From Actinomycetes bacterium (GTDB lineage Bacteria > Actinomycetota > Acidimicrobiia > Acidimicrobiales > RAAP-2), in the NCBI GenBank assembly GCA_021791845.1, contig JAJYVT010000013.1:1-55231 (forward strand): a stretch of 55,231 nucleotides of DNA, read 5' to 3'. Positions 40,430 to 51,100 of this stretch are shown one piece after another. The translations under genes were made by a program, and so were the position numbers. Position 1 is the stretch's first letter, and every line of letters starts with the position of its first letter. The notes under the pieces were generated by a model. It searched no databases and was not told where the DNA came from. It saw nothing but the letters and a program-made list of their open reading frames with translations.

Positions 40430-40696
40430 TCAGTCGACGCGGAGGCGACGGCGGAGGTCGTCCTGGCGGAGCTCGAAGTCGTCGATCGAGATGCGGCCCT
40501 CGGCCAGGTCCTCGTGGAGCTTGGCGAACTGGGCCAGCAGCTCCTGCTGGTCCTCCGGCCCGACCGTGTCGGAGCTCGACGCCTCGGTGCCGCGGTCGGC
40601 ACGGCGGGCCAGCCGGTCCTCCTGCTTCGCCTTGGCCTTCTCGCGCTTCGCCTGGTCCCGCTGGAGCTTCCCGACGGTGGTGCGTGGACGTGCCAT
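40430..40696 (-). CDS. Small SHOCT-like charged protein
   Basis: An 88-aa protein in two parts: a very basic, helical N-terminus (KLQRDQAKREKAKAKQEDRLARR) and a C-terminal segment LLAQFAKLHEDLAEGRISIDDFELRQDDLRRRL. The latter fits the SHOCT (short C-terminal) pattern, a helix, a Gly-Ile-Ser turn and a second helix. No membrane span. ATG 40696 follows AAAGGGG at six bases. The basic half suggests nucleic-acid or ribosome contact, but no function is known for such stand-alone forms. It converges with the MBL gene. Confidence 0.75.
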   Translation of the reverse strand: MARPRTTVGKLQRDQAKREKAKAKQEDRLARRADRGTEASSSDTVGPEDQQELLAQFAKLHEDLAEGRISIDDFELRQDDLRRRLRVD

Positions 40697-41254
40697 GGTG
40701 ACCCCTTTCTCGTCTGCGACCTGGCGACCCCGAGAGGACACCAGGTCCCGGCGGAGGGCCGATGGCGACCAGGTCGCCGGGCCGGCGCCTCCCGGCCCCG
40801 CTCCGCACCCCACCGGCGCGGCCACCGCCCGGCGGCGACCATCTCGTCCCGACCCGGCACGGCGGCCGGCTTGGGCGCTCCGGGACGCGGGACCTGCTCC
40901 GAACCGAGCTCCTGCCAGGTACCGGGGGCGACCCCCGATGCGGAGCTCGACGCAGACCCTGCCAAGCGTCACGCCGACTGCCGGCCCTCCTGCCGACCGG
41001 CACTGGGAGCGTAGCAGGGTGGGCCCGAAACCGATCGGCGACGGAACCGATCGGGGGCAGACGCGTTCGGCGCCGCGGGGCTTTCTCCGCAGCTCAGCGG
41101 CCTTTTTTCTGCACGTCGACCGGCCACGGGGCGTGACCGTGGGGAGCGGTCCCTCCGGCGCTGCCATCCCTCGCGCGTGCCGGCGCACGCTGAAGGAGAG
41201 GGGCAGGCCGCTCCTGGGAAGGCCGCCCCAGCTCCGGCACGCCGGCGACGGCGG
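40697..41254. other. 558-bp region without a convincing gene
   Basis: Between the SHOCT-like gene and the MOSC gene. It holds a leftward TACGCT -10-like element (41008-41013), two copies of CCGATCGG (near 41030-41056) able to form an 8-bp hairpin, and a rightward stem GCCGC/GCGGC followed by T6 near 41099-41106. Open frames here have compositions unlike the real genes. A long 5' leader or a small RNA is possible. Confidence 0.5.
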
Positions 41255-41989
41255 TCACGCCCCGTCCAGGACGGTGACCGGGTCCCCGACGGCCACCTCG
41301 CCCTCCCGCTCGACGGTGGCGTAGACGCCGAGACAGCCGTCGCGGTGGTGCTCCAGCTGCTTCAGGACGGCTGGGGCGAACGCCAGCCCCGGCTGGGCCA
41401 TGGTGGTCATCACGCAGCGGGCGGTGCGGGTCGAGACGGCGAGCACGGCCGCCGCCCCGACGCGCAGCCGGCACGGCGGGTCGAGCGGGGCGCCGGCGGC
41501 GAGGAGGAGGTTGGGGCGGAAGCGGCGCCGGTCGGCGAGCGGGCCGTGCAGCCCGAGGGGGCCGAGGTCGGAGAGGGAGCCGGTGGTGACGAGGTGCAGC
41601 GGCCCGTCGTCGAAGTGCGACGTGCCCGACTCCTCGCGGAGACGGACCGGCTCCCCCGTCACCTCGCTCAGCCACGCCGAGGTCGCCGGGTCCTCGACGC
41701 GCCCCCGGCGGCCGTCGGGCAGCTCCACCCACACGTCGCCGGCGTCGTCGGTGCGGGCTCGGAAAGAGAGGAGCCCCGGCATCCGCCGGAACCGCCGGGT
41801 CGTCTTGCCGCTGCCGATCCTGCCGTCCTCCCCGATCACCGCCCAGCGCCGGTCGCCACGCACCCCGCGCTGCTCGCACAGCGCCCGGACGAGCTGCTCG
41901 CCACCCAGGGACTTGACCGGATAGCGCCACACCTCGGCCACTCGCCCGATGGCGGCGCCTTCGACGGAGGCGCCAGGGGCGGGCTGCAC
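41255..41989 (-). CDS. MOSC domain protein
   Basis: A 244-aa protein with an N-terminal MOSC_N barrel (IGRVAEVWRYPVKSLGGEQL) and a MOSC domain containing the conserved Cys in TRTARCVMTTMAQPG, just after FRPNLLLAAG. MOSC proteins handle molybdenum-cofactor sulfur or reduce N-hydroxylated compounds (mARC type). GTG 41989 stands six bases after TACCCT, so the mRNA is probably leaderless; the frame open further upstream is not used. No Moco-biosynthesis genes are nearby, so the substrate is unknown. Confidence 0.88.
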   Translation of the reverse strand: MQPAPGASVEGAAIGRVAEVWRYPVKSLGGEQLVRALCEQRGVRGDRRWAVIGEDGRIGSGKTTRRFRRMPGLLSFRARTDDAGDVWVELPDGRRGRVEDPATSAWLSEVTGEPVRLREESGTSHFDDGPLHLVTTGSLSDLGPLGLHGPLADRRRFRPNLLLAAGAPLDPPCRLRVGAAAVLAVSTRTARCVMTTMAQPGLAFAPAVLKQLEHHRDGCLGVYATVEREGEVAVGDPVTVLDGA

Positions 41990-41995
41990 GGCGCG

Positions 41996-42001
41996 AGGGT
42001 A
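41996..42001 (-). promoter_or_regulatory. -10 element for leaderless MOSC gene
   Basis: TACCCT-N6-GTG read leftward, the same layout as at 34990-35004. Confidence 0.6.
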
Positions 42002-42085
42002 GCGCCCGACCCGCCGGCCCGGAGGGGCCGGGGGCCGGGAGCGCACCACCGTGCGGCGCCCGTCGATGGACGTCCGGTCCGCCGG

Positions 42086-42171
42086 CGGAGGCGGTGGGAT
42101 TTGAACCCACGGTACCCAGGGGGTACAACGGTTTTCGAGACCGTCCGATTCGGCCGCTCTCGCACGCCTCC
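42086..42171 (-). tRNA. tRNA-Ser (anticodon CGA)
   Basis: Class II tRNA of 86 nt. Acceptor GGAGGCG/CGCCTCC with discriminator G; anticodon stem ACGGT/ACCGT around loop CTCGAAA; long variable arm (GTACCC...GGGTAC); T-loop TTCAAAT. It reads UCG. CCA is not encoded. Confidence 0.97.
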
Positions 42172-42251
42172 GGGGGAGAGGCTACCGGCTGGCGCCGAGG
42201 GGCACGGGCGAAGGCAGCCGGTTCCCGCGGCGGCGGCGCGGCGGCTGCGCC

Positions 42252-42734
42252 TCACGCCCCTTGTGGCCGGCGGGAGGAGAAGAACTCCTGGAGGAGCCGG
42301 GCCGCCGCACCCTCCAGCACGCCGGCCGTCACCTGGACCTCGTGGTTGAGCCGCGGGTCGGAGCAGAGGTTGTAGAGCGAGCCGCACGCCCCCGCTCGGG
42401 GGTCGGGCGCCCCGAACACGAGCCGGCCGACCCTGGCCGCCACCAGCGCGCCGGCGCACATCGGGCAGGGCTCGAGCGTCGACACCAGCGTCACGTCTGT
42501 CAGCCGCCATCGCCCGAGCCGCTCGGCCGCGCCCCGGAGGGCGAGGAGCTCGGCGTGGGCCGTCGGGTCCCCGAGGCGCTCGCGCTCGTTGTGGCCGGCG
42601 GCGATCACCGTGCCGTCCCTGACCGCCACCGCCCCGACCGGCACGTCGCCGTGGTCGAGCGCGGCCTCGGCCTCCTCCAGGGCGCGGTGCATCGCCTCCT
42701 CGTCGGGCCGTGCCCCGTTCGCTGCCTGCTCCAC
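42252..42734 (-). CDS. tadA: tRNA-specific adenosine deaminase
   Basis: A 160-aa cytidine-deaminase-fold enzyme that converts wobble A34 to inosine in tRNA-Arg(ACG). The zinc and catalytic residues are in DPTAHAELLAL (HAE) and STLEPCPMCAGAL (PCxxC). GACGSLYNLCSDPRLNHEV is the TadA-type C-terminal block that separates it from other deaminases. GTG 42734 follows GGAGGGAG; ATG 42692 would shorten it by 14 residues. It lies between two tRNA-Ser genes on the same strand. Confidence 0.95.
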   Translation of the reverse strand: MEQAANGARPDEEAMHRALEEAEAALDHGDVPVGAVAVRDGTVIAAGHNERERLGDPTAHAELLALRGAAERLGRWRLTDVTLVSTLEPCPMCAGALVAARVGRLVFGAPDPRAGACGSLYNLCSDPRLNHEVQVTAGVLEGAAARLLQEFFSSRRPQGA

Positions 42735-42804
42735 TGCTCCCTCCGTCGGGCGGTGCTCGCCGGGCGGCGCTCCGTCCGGCGGCCGTTCCGCCGGCGTCCG
42801 TCGG

Positions 42805-42889
42805 CGGAGGGAGTGGGATTCGAACCCACGGGAACCGGAGTCCCACGGCTTTTCAAGAGCCGCGCATTCGTCCGCTCTGCCATCCCTCC
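42805..42889 (-). tRNA. tRNA-Ser (anticodon TGA)
   Basis: Class II tRNA of 85 nt. Acceptor GGAGGGA/TCCCTCC, discriminator G; anticodon loop CTTGAAA between GGCT and AGCC; long variable arm; T-loop TTCGAAT. It reads UCA. CCA is not encoded. Confidence 0.97.
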
Positions 42890-43007
42890 GAAGGGCGCCG
42901 CACCGCTGCGCTCGCTGGACGAGGCTAGTGCCGGCGCCGGTGTGGGCCCGCCCCGCCCGCCCGCCCGCCCCTCCCCTGCGGTCAGCCCCCTGGTCGGGCC
43001 GCGGAGG

Positions 43008-44840
<1,833 letters not shown>

Positions 44841-44850
44841 GGGGTCCGCC

Positions 44851-44856
44851 ACCCTA
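44851..44856 (-). promoter_or_regulatory. -10 element of typA
   Basis: TAGGGT read leftward, ten bases before ATG 44840. Confidence 0.5.
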
Positions 44857-44888
44857 CCGGGCGGGGATGCCCGCTCCGGTCGGCAGCC

Positions 44889-45785
44889 TCAGGACGAAGC
44901 TGCGGGCCGCGTCCTGACCGGCAGGCGCAAGGCCCGCCGCACCACGCCGACGACGTCCTCGGCGCAGGTGCGCAGCGCCGTTCCGTCGATCGACGAGGCC
45001 CAAGCCTTGCCGCAGTCCGGCCACCAGCCGACCACGCGGGCGGGCACGTCGGTGCCCTCGGAACGCAGGGCGTCGACGAGCGCGCCGAAGGCGAGGGCCC
45101 GGCGCGAGGCGGAGGAGGGGTAGCCGTCCAGCACGACCAGGTGGGCGCCGCCCGGCCCCGGCACACGGACGTCCGCCCGCCCCTGCAACGCCACCCGTAC
45201 ACCGTCGCGCCGGTCCCACCACCGGTCGGGTGCGCCGACCAGCGGTGCCGGGACACGGCCCCACTCGAGCGCCGTCCAGACGGCGGTCGCCCAGGCGGTC
45301 GCGCTCGCCTGCACCACCGCCCGGGCGGGGGGCGAGAGGCTGGCCAGCCAGTCGGCGCACGAGCCTGGTCCGCGTGGCCCCGGACCCGCCGGACCACCCG
45401 GGTCGGCGACGACGCGCGCCACGGCGTCGGCCGGTGCCAGACCGGGATCCACCAGGCACGACCGGATGGCGGCCAGCCCCACCCGCCTGCGGGCCGTGCG
45501 CGCCGTCCAACGGAAGGGGGTGCGGGGACCGTCGGGCAGACCGGCGCCCGGTCGCACCAGGTCGAAGGCGCGGATGCGCAGGCACGGCACCGGGTCGACG
45601 GCGTGGGTGGCAGCCTCCGCGAGGCCGTGCTCGAGGAGCCGTCGAGCCGATGCCACGGCGGCGGCACCGGCCACCGGGCCGCCGGCTACGAGCACATCGG
45701 TGAGGGCCTGCGCTCTCGGCAGCACCACGGGGGACACCGTCGGCCCAGGGCGGACGCCGGGAAGCGGCGCGGTGGGCACCGTCAC
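44889..45785 (-). CDS. Unrecognised protein, second of a coupled pair
   Basis: A 298-aa protein not recognised. It is alpha/beta in appearance, with no membrane span or signal peptide. Features: an Ala-rich helix (AGAAAVASARRLLEHGLAEAA), a Trp-rich central part (WATAVWTALEWGR, DRWWDRRDG), then VRVALQGRADVRVPGPGGAHLVVLDGYPS. The last could be the core of a PD-(D/E)XK nuclease-like fold, but the Lys is missing, so this is weak. Three Cys cluster with Trp near the end (VVGWWPDCGKAW). GTG 45785 overlaps the preceding stop (GTGA), so both proteins are made together. Codon use (G/C at third positions) supports coding. Confidence 0.7.
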   Translation of the reverse strand: MTVPTAPLPGVRPGPTVSPVVLPRAQALTDVLVAGGPVAGAAAVASARRLLEHGLAEAATHAVDPVPCLRIRAFDLVRPGAGLPDGPRTPFRWTARTARRRVGLAAIRSCLVDPGLAPADAVARVVADPGGPAGPGPRGPGSCADWLASLSPPARAVVQASATAWATAVWTALEWGRVPAPLVGAPDRWWDRRDGVRVALQGRADVRVPGPGGAHLVVLDGYPSSASRRALAFGALVDALRSEGTDVPARVVGWWPDCGKAWASSIDGTALRTCAEDVVGVVRRALRLPVRTRPAASS

Positions 45786-46723
45786 CGCCCGCCCGCTCGG
45801 ACCCGGGTGTGGGCGTCCACCAGCGCCAGGACGTCGTGCACCGCCGCCGACAGGAGCCCGTCGGTGACGTCCTCGACGGTGAGACGGGCCCGGTCGAGGT
45901 CGTAGGAGGCGACGCGGAAGGGTGCGGCGCCGCTGCGCAGCGTCTCCAGCAGTGCAAGCAGCCGGCGGTTCGGGCCGTCGTCCCGCACGGCACCGCCGTG
46001 CGCCCGGACCGCGCACACCGACGCCCGGCCGGCAGACGGCCCGCCCATGGCCAGGTCCGCATCGGAGCGCAGGACGACGCGCCCCCCGGCAAGCGGGGCC
46101 GCGAGACGCTCGCCGGTCCTCGGCAGCCAGCTGGCTGGTGGCGGGCCCCACTGCGCCGTGATCCCGGAGGCGGCGTGGCGCACCAGCTCGCGGAGCTGGG
46201 CCCGACGGTGGCGGGGGAGCCGCCGGACGGCCTCCGCCACGGCGTCGCCCTCCTCGTCGACGGCCAGCGCGGCCAGGGCGTCCTCGAAGGCGGCCCGGGG
46301 CGGCCCCGACGTCACGGTGATGCGGAAGACCGTGCGGAGCAGGGTGGTGCGCAACGCCCGTCCGGAGAGGCGCGTCGCCTCGTCTGCGGTGGCCGTGAGG
46401 CCACCGTCCTGTCCCGGCCGGACGACGAGGGCGGGCCCGCCGTGCGCGGCCACGGCGACGACCCCGTCCTCGAGCCAGGCGCGCAGCCCTCCGGCCAGGC
46501 TGTGGTCCACGGGCGGGCGCACGGAGCCGGGCGAGCGGAGCCTGCCGAGGAGCGTGCCGGTCAGCTCGGTGGCGACCCCGCCGGCAGCGCCGGCCGTGGC
46601 GACCCCGCCGGGTGCGCCGGCCCCGCCGGGTGCAGCCCGTCCGGCGACGGTGCGGCCATCGGAGACGGCAACCGACGTCTTGGCCGGGCGGGTTGGGTCG
46701 AGGAGCGGGAGCGACGGCGGCAC
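45782..46723 (-). CDS. Unrecognised protein, first of a coupled pair
   Basis: A 313-aa protein not recognised. An Ala/Gly-rich N-terminus of ~50 residues is followed by a mostly helical part (LRTTLLRTVFRITVTSGPPRAAFEDALAAL, RRLPRHRRAQLRELVRHAA) and an alpha/beta end (GRVVLRSDADLAMGGPSAGRASVCAVRAHGG, FRVASYDLDRARLTVEDV). The DxDLAMG strand pair recalls a PD-(D/E)XK core without the Lys. Start GTG 46723 is uncertain. Divergent from the small membrane protein at 46819. The pair lies upstream of typA, but nothing ties its function to translation. Confidence 0.65.
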   Translation of the reverse strand: MPPSLPLLDPTRPAKTSVAVSDGRTVAGRAAPGGAGAPGGVATAGAAGGVATELTGTLLGRLRSPGSVRPPVDHSLAGGLRAWLEDGVVAVAAHGGPALVVRPGQDGGLTATADEATRLSGRALRTTLLRTVFRITVTSGPPRAAFEDALAALAVDEEGDAVAEAVRRLPRHRRAQLRELVRHAASGITAQWGPPPASWLPRTGERLAAPLAGGRVVLRSDADLAMGGPSAGRASVCAVRAHGGAVRDDGPNRRLLALLETLRSGAAPFRVASYDLDRARLTVEDVTDGLLSAAVHDVLALVDAHTRVRAGGR

Positions 46724-46782
46724 GGTCGTAGCGTGCCGGAGGGGTGTGACTCCGGCCGGTGACCGGGTGCCTGTCCTTCCCC

Positions 46783-46788
46783 TAGCCT
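46783..46788 (+). promoter_or_regulatory. -10 element before the small membrane protein gene
   Basis: TAGCCT, with the expected start about 46795 and a ~24-nt leader to ATG 46819. Likely promoter for the patatin and lhr genes too. Confidence 0.5.
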
Positions 46789-46818
46789 CGCGACCGTGAC
46801 GACCGGAGCCGTGACGTC

Positions 46819-47112
46819 ATGAGTGCCGCCGCGCCGTTGGAAGCCGTGACCGCCGCCGGCCGGCTGCTGCTGGTCTCGGCGGACGCCGCCTTCTACGCCG
46901 TGTTCGGCGTCTTCGTGGTCGCCTTCGTGGTGCTCGTCGTGGTCACCATGCGCTGGGCGGTGCGGCGCGACCGCACGGGCCGGGCCGAGTGGCTGCGCCG
47001 GCAGGAGGGCGCCCAGCGTTCCGGTCCCGACGCCGGCACCCCCCGCCAGACGAACGGGCACGTGCCCCGGCGGAAGGGCCAGCACGGCGGCAACCCGAGC
47101 CGCTCGGGGTGA
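46819..47112 (+). CDS. Small single-span membrane protein
   Basis: A 97-aa protein: an Ala/Leu-rich helix, one strong transmembrane segment (AFYAVFGVFVVAFVVLVVV, about residues 24-43), then a basic cytoplasmic tail (MRWAVRRDRTGRAEWLRRQ) ending in a polar Gly/Arg/Asn-rich stretch. No family recognised. Its TGA shares a base with the patatin ATG (TGATG), so the two are coupled and it may tether or regulate the phospholipase-like partner. Confidence 0.75.
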   Translation: MSAAAPLEAVTAAGRLLLVSADAAFYAVFGVFVVAFVVLVVVTMRWAVRRDRTGRAEWLRRQEGAQRSGPDAGTPRQTNGHVPRRKGQHGGNPSRSG

Positions 47113-48194
47113 TGGCCGAGGACGCGCCGGACCGCGGCGGGAGCGCCGACGCCTGGTGGGACCGGGTCGCCCGCCGCATCGGCCGGACCGGCGGCGACCC
47201 CACGCAGACGGCCTTCGTGCTCGCCGGCGGCGGGAGCCGGGGCGCTGTCCAGGTGGGGATGCTCAAAGAGCTCGTGGAGCGGGGCGTCCGGGCCGATCGC
47301 GTGTACGGCGCGTCGGTGGGCGCGGTCAACGCCGCGGCCTACTGCGGCGACCCGACGCCGGCGGGCGTGGCCAACCTGGAGCGCGTCTGGCGGTCGCTCT
47401 CGGGGGACCTCGTGTTCCCGCGGCGTCGGGGCCACGGGCCGTGGACGTACTTCCAGCAGCGCTCCGCCGTCCACCCCAATGCCGGTCTTCGCCGGATCGT
47501 GGAGGACGGGTTGCGGTTCGAGCGCCTGGAGGAGGCCGAGGTCCCGCTGGAGGTGGTGGCCACCTCCCTCGACGACGGCCGCGAGCGGTGGCTCTGCGAG
47601 GGCCCGGCAGTGGAGGCCGTCCTGGCATCGGCGGCCATCCCGGCGATGTTCCCGCCGGTGACAGTGGGGGGCGAGCTCCTGATCGACGGCGGCGTCGTGG
47701 ACAACGTCCCCATCGGTCGGGCGATCGAGGGGGGCGCCCGCACGGTGTACGTGCTCCTCGCCGGCCCGCTCCACTTCCGGCCGCGGCCGGCGCGCCGGCC
47801 GGCCGAGGCGGTGCTCACCGCCTTCTTCGTGGCGGTGCACGCCCGGTTCGCCCGGGAGCTGGCGGCGCTGCCGCCGGGGGTGGAGGTCGTCGTGTTCAGC
47901 GGCTGCAGCGACCCCACCGCCGACTACCGGGACTTCTCGGCCACGTCGGAGCTCATCGACGCCGGGCGGGCCGAGGTGGCCCGCGTCCTCGACGGGGGCG
48001 CGACCGACCTTCGGCCACCGGCACCCGACCCGGCGGCCAAGCGCACACGCCGCCCGGCCGGGCGCACAGGCCGGCCGGGCGGATCCGGGCCGGGCGCAGC
48101 CCGGCGTGGTGCGTCGTCGCCGGTCGCGTCGTCGTCGGAGGAGGCCAGGGCGGACCGCCTGTCGCGACCGGCTGGTGGAATGGGAGCGAGATGA
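47112..48194 (+). CDS. Patatin-like phospholipase
   Basis: A 360-aa patatin. The oxyanion loop is LAGGGSRGAVQ (near 37-46), the nucleophile motif GASVGAVNAA (Ser near 69) and the catalytic Asp in IDGGVVDNVPIG. The Ser-Asp dyad is complete, so esterase or phospholipase A activity is expected, probably cytoplasmic. The last ~70 residues are a Pro/Arg/Gly-rich, disordered tail (PAAKRTRRPAGRTGRPGG). ATG 47112 overlaps the upstream stop; GTG 47109 is also in frame. It overlaps lhr by ATGA. Confidence 0.9.
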   Translation: MAEDAPDRGGSADAWWDRVARRIGRTGGDPTQTAFVLAGGGSRGAVQVGMLKELVERGVRADRVYGASVGAVNAAAYCGDPTPAGVANLERVWRSLSGDLVFPRRRGHGPWTYFQQRSAVHPNAGLRRIVEDGLRFERLEEAEVPLEVVATSLDDGRERWLCEGPAVEAVLASAAIPAMFPPVTVGGELLIDGGVVDNVPIGRAIEGGARTVYVLLAGPLHFRPRPARRPAEAVLTAFFVAVHARFARELAALPPGVEVVVFSGCSDPTADYRDFSATSELIDAGRAEVARVLDGGATDLRPPAPDPAAKRTRRPAGRTGRPGGSGPGAARRGASSPVASSSEEARADRLSRPAGGMGAR

Positions 48195-51100
48195 CACCCG
48201 TCCTCCAGGCGTTCCATCCCGCCGTGCGCACCTGGTTCGAGCGACGCTTCCCGCAGGGGCCGACGGAGCCCCAGGCGGCGGCGTGGCCGCACATCCGGTC
48301 CGGTGCCGACGTGCTCGTCGCCTCCCCCACCGGGACCGGCAAGACCCTGACCGGGTTCCTGGTGGCCATCGACGCCGCGCTCCGCCGCACGGCGCCCACC
48401 GGTGGTCCGGAGGTCGTCTACATCTCCCCGCTCCGGGCGCTGGCGGCCGACGTCCACGAGAACCTCCAGCTCCCTCTGGAGGGCATCCGGCACGTGGCGG
48501 CGGAGCTCGGGACGGTCCTGCCGGACCTCTCCGTCGCCGTGCGGACGGGAGACACCCCGCCCTCGGAGCGGGCCAGCATGCGCCGTCGGCCGCCGGACCT
48601 CCTCGTCACCACGCCCGAGTCGCTCTACCTGCTCCTCACCGCCTCCGGCTCGCGCCAGATGCTGGCGGGCGTGCGCACCGTCATCGTGGACGAGGTGCAC
48701 ACCCTGGCCCGGGACAAGCGCGGCGCCCACCTGGCCCTCAGCCTGGAGCGGCTGCACCGGGTGGTGGCAGCCGGCGGCTCCGGGCACCGGCTCCAGCGGA
48801 TCGGGCTCTCGGCCACGCAGCGCCCGCTCGAGACCATCGCCCGCCTCCTGTCGGGGGTGGGGGACCGGGTCGAGCCGGCCATCGTCGACTGCGGCCACCG
48901 GCGCGACCTCGACGTCGCCATCGAGCTCCCGAGCGCCGAGCTGGAGGCGGTGGCAAGCCACCAGCAGTTCAGCGACGTGCTCGACCGGATCGCCGGCCAC
49001 GTCCGGAGCCACCGGACGACGCTCGTCTTCGTCAACACCCGCAAGATGGCCGAGCGCGTGGCGCACCAGCTCTCCGAGCGGCTGGACCCCGGGGCGCTTC
49101 CAGCGCCGGATCCGGACGGCTACGGCGCGGACGCTTCGGGCATCCCCGACGACGGGGCCCTCGCCGTGGCGGCCCACCACGGGAGCCTCTCCGCCGCCCG
49201 GCGGCGTTCGGTCGAGGCCCGTCTGCGGGCCGGACAGCTCCGGGCCCTCGTCGCAACTGCGTCGCTGGAGCTGGGTATCGACGTCGGCCCGGTCGACCTC
49301 GTGTGCCAGCTCGGGTCGCCCCGGGCCATCGGGACGTTCCTCCAGCGTGTGGGCCGCGCCAACCACCAGGTGGAAGGAACGCCGGCCGGCCGGCTCTACC
49401 CCCTCACCCGCGACGAGCTGGTGGAGTGCACGGCCCTCCTCGCTGCCGTCCGCAAGGGGCGGCTCGACGCGCTCGTGCCGCCCCGCGCCCCACTCGACGT
49501 CCTGGCGCAGCAGATCGTGGCCGAGGTGGCGGCCGCCGGCGAGGTGGGCACCGACGAGCTGTTCGCCACGGTTCGAGCGGCCGCTCCCTACGCCGAGCTG
49601 GAGCGGGCCGAGTTCGACCGGGTCGTCGACCTCGTCTCGTGGGGGGTGGTCACCGGGCGCGGCCGGCGCGGCGCCTTCCTCCACCACGACGCGGTCAATG
49701 GCAGGCTGCGCGCCCGCCGCGGCGCCCGCATGACCGCGCTGACGGCCGGTGGCGCCATCCCCGAGACGGGCGACTACCGGGTCGTGCTCGATCCCGACGG
49801 GGTCACGGTGGGGTCGGTCCACGAGGACTTCGCCGTGGAGGCCAACATCGGCGACGTCTTCCTCCTGGGGACCCACTCGTGGCGGGTGGGCCAGGTCGAG
49901 GTGGGCACCGTGCGGGTCACCGACGCCGGTGACGCGCCGCCCACGGTCCCGTTCTGGCTGGGGGAGGCCCCGTCCCGCACGCCCGAGCTGTCGGAGGAGG
50001 TGGGCCGGCTGCGCGAGTCGGTCGACGAGGCGCTGGCCTCGGGGGGAGCCGACGAGGCCTTGCAGGTCGTGGCGGAGATCGCCGGGGTGGGCCCGGAGGT
50101 GGCGGACCAGGTGGTCGCCTACCTCGCCGCCGGCCGGGCCGCGCTGGGCGTGCTCCCGACCCATCGCCGCCTGGTGGTGGAGCGGTTCTTCGACGAGAGC
50201 GAAGGGATGCAGCTCGTCGTGCACGCGCCCCTGGGCGGGCGGGTCAACCGGGCGCTCGGGCTGGCGCTGCGCAAGCGCTTCTGCGTGACCTTCGACTTCG
50301 AGCTCCAGGCGGCGGCCGACGACGACACCGTGGTCCTGTCGCTCGGTCCCCAGCACAGCTTCCCTTTGCCCGACGTGCCCCGGATGCTGTCCAGTCGGAC
50401 CTCGACGGCGGTGCTGACCCAGGCGGTGCTGCTGCACCCGATGCTGCAGGCTCGCTGGCGGTGGAACTGCAACCGGGCCCTCGTGGTGCCCCGCGCCCGC
50501 GGCGGCCAGCGTCGTCCCATCCATCTGCAGCGAATGGAGGCGGACGACCTGCTGGCGGCGTGCTGGCCGGCGCTCGCCGCCTGCCAGGAGAACACCGCCC
50601 CGGGGCCGATCCCGGTGCCGGACCACGTGCTCGTGCGCCAGACGGTCGAGGACTGCCTCTCCGAGCCGCTCGACGCCGAGGGCCTGGTCGAGCTCCTCCG
50701 GGAGCTCGAGACCGAGCGGATCGACGTGGCGTTCGTGGAGTCGGCCGAGCCGTCGGTGCTGGCCCACGGCATCCTCACCGGCCGGCCCTACACGTTCCTC
50801 GACGGCGCACCGCTCGAGGAACGCCGCTCGCGGGCCGTCCCGCTGCGTCGGGGGCTCGGCGACGGCGACCTGCCGGTGCCGGCGGGCGAGCTGGCGCCGT
50901 TCGACGACGGCGCGGTGGCGGCGGTGCTCGAACAGGTGCGGCCTTCGCCCCGCAGCGCCGACGAGCTGCACGATCTCCTGCTCTCGCTCGTGCGGTGCCG
51001 GCCGGTGCCCGAGTGGCAGCGTTGGTTCGACGAGCTCTCGCACGCAGGCAGGGTGACCGACGTCGACGGGACGTGGGTGACGACCGAGCGGCGAGCGGAG

